Of a DNA stretch of 64,000 bases, positions 61,562 through 64,000 are shown one piece after another (within the stretch, counting starts at the first letter, position 1; each line of letters begins with the position of its first letter). The stretch comes from Mugil cephalus (Eukaryota > Chordata > Actinopteri > Mugiliformes > Mugilidae). The DNA lies in assembly GCF_022458985.1 (NCBI RefSeq), contig NC_061773.1, positions 22,602,001 to 22,666,000 on the forward strand, read 5' to 3'. The translations under genes and the position numbers were made by a program. The notes under the pieces were generated by a model. The model ran no database searches. It saw only the letters and a list, made by a program, of their open reading frames with translations, and was not told the origin of the DNA.

Positions 61562-63944
61562 ATGAGCTACAGAACCTCCAACATGCAGCAGATACCATCC
61601 TCCCGGATATCCTTCACCCGCTCCATGCCGCAGTCCCGCGCTACCAGCGTTTACGGCGGCGCCGGTGGGCATGGGGCCCGCATCTCCTCTGCCTCCGCAT
61701 CCTCCCTGCGTTCCGGCGCTCCAAGCGCATCTTCTTCAAGTTCCTTCAAGCTGAGCAGCGGGATGGGCGGTGGATTCGGTGGTGGATTCGGTGGCGCCGG
61801 TGCATCTGCCGCAGCCAGGGGTGGCACAGGTGCTGGGATCCTGGGCAACGAGAAGGGAGCCATGCAGAACCTGAACGACCGCCTGGCCAACTACCTGGAG
61901 ACGGTGAGGAACCTGGAGCAGGCCAACGGGGAGCTGGAGGCAAAGATCAGGGAGGCCCTGGAGAAGGGGGGGCCCGACTTGAAAGACTACAGCAAGTATG
62001 AAGCCATCATAGAGGACCTGCGCAGACAGGTAAGACTTCAAATTGAAAAGGTGGAAATGCTGTTTTACTTTATTGTCGTTGACATATCTTGATGAGCCGG
62101 TGAATGATTTGACTGTTTTAAACGCTTCATACTGGACGCACCGGGCCTCTGATACGAGAACTAGTGAGTGCATGTGACGGCATTCATCTGTTCCAAACGC
62201 TGACCTATTTTATCATATTTACATAATGGCTCAGGGTGATATTTAAAACTCAGAAAGCTGAGATGAGCAGCGTTTCCTTTGTGCGTTATCAAATGTCTGG
62301 CCACAGAATGAAGGGTGTGGCTGTGTCCCTCCCCCCCTATGGAAAACCTCAGTGCCATAAACTGAGTAGAACTTCCTCTGATGAATCACCAGCACGAGGG
62401 TATCATCATGAGAGACTCACTGAAAAGTTCTCAAACAACCGGCAAACAAAAGCATTTCCAAATGGTTCTGCTTGTTAGATCAGAACTCTACAAGCATGCT
62501 TTCTGTTGGTGGTGGGGGACCCGGGGGAAGGGAATGCGAACCAGATGTGTGGTAATGACACACACACAAAAGGATTTCAGACTGGTGGAGAGCGCTCACA
62601 CAGATGTGTGTGAGCGCCACGGTTGTAAAACAATTAGCTCCAGTCGGCGGAGTCAAATGTCACATTCTTCTCCAAGACCAGTTCTTCAGTACCCCATGAT
62701 GACACATTGATGGTGCCCCTTCTTTTTTTTTTTTTTTTTTTTGACACACAAGTGAACAAGTATTTCCTACTTCCTCTGTGACGGGACACAGTGGACACGG
62801 GACAATTTATGAACTCACAACTGCACCCGCTCATTCAGAATTTTACTTTCTCTGCACACATAAACACGTAGCACAGAGATATATACAAACGGACGGCGGA
62901 GGGAGACGGCGCAGCTGTGCGGAAACTGGAGAGAAGAAAATCTCCTCTCGAGGCAGGCAGGAAACCAATTTTTCCAGCCCTAAAACAAACCAGATTCTGT
63001 TTTGGCACAGGAACATCCCCTTTTCCTGTTCTTCAGTTTGTGGTTCCTCTTTTATGACTGAACAGCATAAAAGAAAAAAAAAAAGGAAAAGAAAAAACGG
63101 CTTAATGTTACTATGGATTCAACCGTGTTGTGGCCTTGTTGTGTAATTTGGCTATCGGGTTTCTGTTGCTGCACAAAGTGATGCCAAACAGTTGTGTGAG
63201 AAAGCACATGCGTATTCACTAAACAGTGCACTGATAAAGAGGCCTCTGGTAAAACTCTGCTCTAATACTGCTTCTCTTTTTGTTGTTTTGTTCTTTTTTT
63301 TCCATCTGTGCAGGTCTTCGATAAGATTGGGGAGAACGCCCGGTTTGTGCTCCAGATCGACAATGCCCGCCTCGCTGCCGACGACTTCAAAGTGAAGTAC
63401 GCGAAACGTGTCTTCTTTGCGGCATCGCCGTTTCGGGAATTCGTTGCGTGACTTTCGCGTCAACAGGAGCTCATTGTTGCTGTAACAGAACATGTGTCTG
63501 TGCTTTTCCCACAGATTTGAGAATGAGATGGCCATTCGCCAGTCCGTGGAGGCCGACATCGCCGGGCTGAGGAAAGTCATAGACGACACCAACATGAGCA
63601 GGATGAACATCGAGAGCGAGATCGAGGCCGTGAAGGAGGAGCTCCAGTTCCTGAAGAAGAACCACGAGAACGTGAGTTGGAATTATGGAGACCAATCAGC
63701 TCTTTTTGCTTTATCATGGAGTCAAAGCTTTTTTGTGTGTTGATTCATCTGTTTTTTTTGTTTTTTGTTAATCCCACAGGAGGTGATGGAGATGAGGAGT
63801 CAGATCTCCCAGTCGGGCGTGCAAGTGGACGTGGACGCTCCCAAAGGCCAGGACCTGGCCCAGATCATGGAGGACGTGAGAGCCAACTACGAGAAGATGG
63901 CGTCAAAGAACGCAGAAGACCTGAAACGATGGCACGAAAATCAG
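61562..63944 (+). CDS. krt18: Type I keratin 18-like, 5' part (exons 1-4), runs off window
   Basis: Type I (acidic) keratin that pairs with Krt8-type proteins in simple epithelia. Coding exons 61562-62029, 63314-63396, 63515-63671 and 63780-63944, all GT-AG and in phase, give 291 codons; the window ends in intron 4. Exon sizes 83/157/165 fit type I keratins. The head (about residues 1-95) has [16 protein letters not shown], matching the fish Krt18 head, plus a GFGGGFGG stretch. The rod starts near residue 96 with [18 protein letters not shown]. Then come [34 protein letters not shown] and the highly conserved [19 protein letters not shown], which identifies the Krt18 group. A TATAAG box lies about 105 bases upstream. 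The gene is divergent to the krt8-like gene. The C-terminal rod and tail are outside the window. Another krt18 paralogue cannot be excluded. Confidence 0.95.
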
Positions 63945-64000
63945 GTAATGCTACAATAAAATTACTTTAAAGCTGTGATGAAAACAAATACACTTGTTGC

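Noticed and set aside
61543..62001. 152-codon frame overlapping krt18 exon 1
   Set aside because: An out-of-frame shadow of the true exon, whose own frame gives a clear type I keratin head and helix start.

Overview
The window looks like nuclear DNA of a ray-finned fish, most likely a percomorph teleost. It has spliced vertebrate keratin genes with GT-AG introns, AT-rich intergenic DNA full of CA/GT microsatellites, and teleost-type transposon remnants (Tc1/mariner, hAT, a piggyBac-like element, a tRNA-derived SINE and a LINE tail). It is not bacterial, and no operons, CRISPR arrays or phage genes are present.

Only three genes can be supported, all intermediate-filament keratins. (1) A type II keratin lies on the minus strand at 33330-30022 (9 coding exons, 452 aa, Gly/Ser tail ending in an SSRRFY-type motif). 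(2) A krt8-like type II keratin lies on the minus strand at 52239-46869 (9 coding exons, 547 aa). It has an unusual acidic tail and a Trp in place of the conserved Arg of the helix-termination motif. (3) A krt18-like type I keratin lies on the plus strand from 61562 and runs off the right edge in intron 4 (291 codons present). Exon sizes and phases were checked base by base: 209/61/96/165/126/221 bp for the central type II exons, and 83/157/165 bp for type I exons 2-4. Type I and type II keratins form obligate heteropolymers, so the divergent krt8-like/krt18 pair could supply both halves of a simple-epithelial filament. The same head-to-head arrangement is known for mammalian KRT8/KRT18.

Layout. 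1-29.7 kb: no convincing gene, only intergenic DNA with transposon remnants, microsatellites and some complex unique stretches. 29.75-33.45 kb: type II keratin 1. 33.45-46.6 kb: intergenic, with a TTAA-flanked piggyBac-like element at 40.36-40.81 kb. 46.6-52.33 kb: krt8-like gene, with a perfect CTCF-like motif just beyond its 3' end and a Tc1 remnant in intron 2. 52.33-61.45 kb: the divergent spacer. It holds a second CTCF-like motif, a dense AP-1 cluster (five exact TGASTCA sites in 925 bp at 57.0-57.94 kb), an 870-bp hAT-type element with perfect 8-bp target duplications and a Tc1 fragment. 61.45-64 kb: krt18.

No wholly new gene system was found. The items most worth a second look are the altered helix-termination residue and acidic tail of the krt8-like protein, the AP-1 cluster between the divergent keratins, a possible small unrecognised minus-strand transcript at 54.35-54.66 kb, a 47-bp near-perfect palindrome at 20.63 kb and a 50-bp hAT-like insertion nested inside a Tc1 relic.
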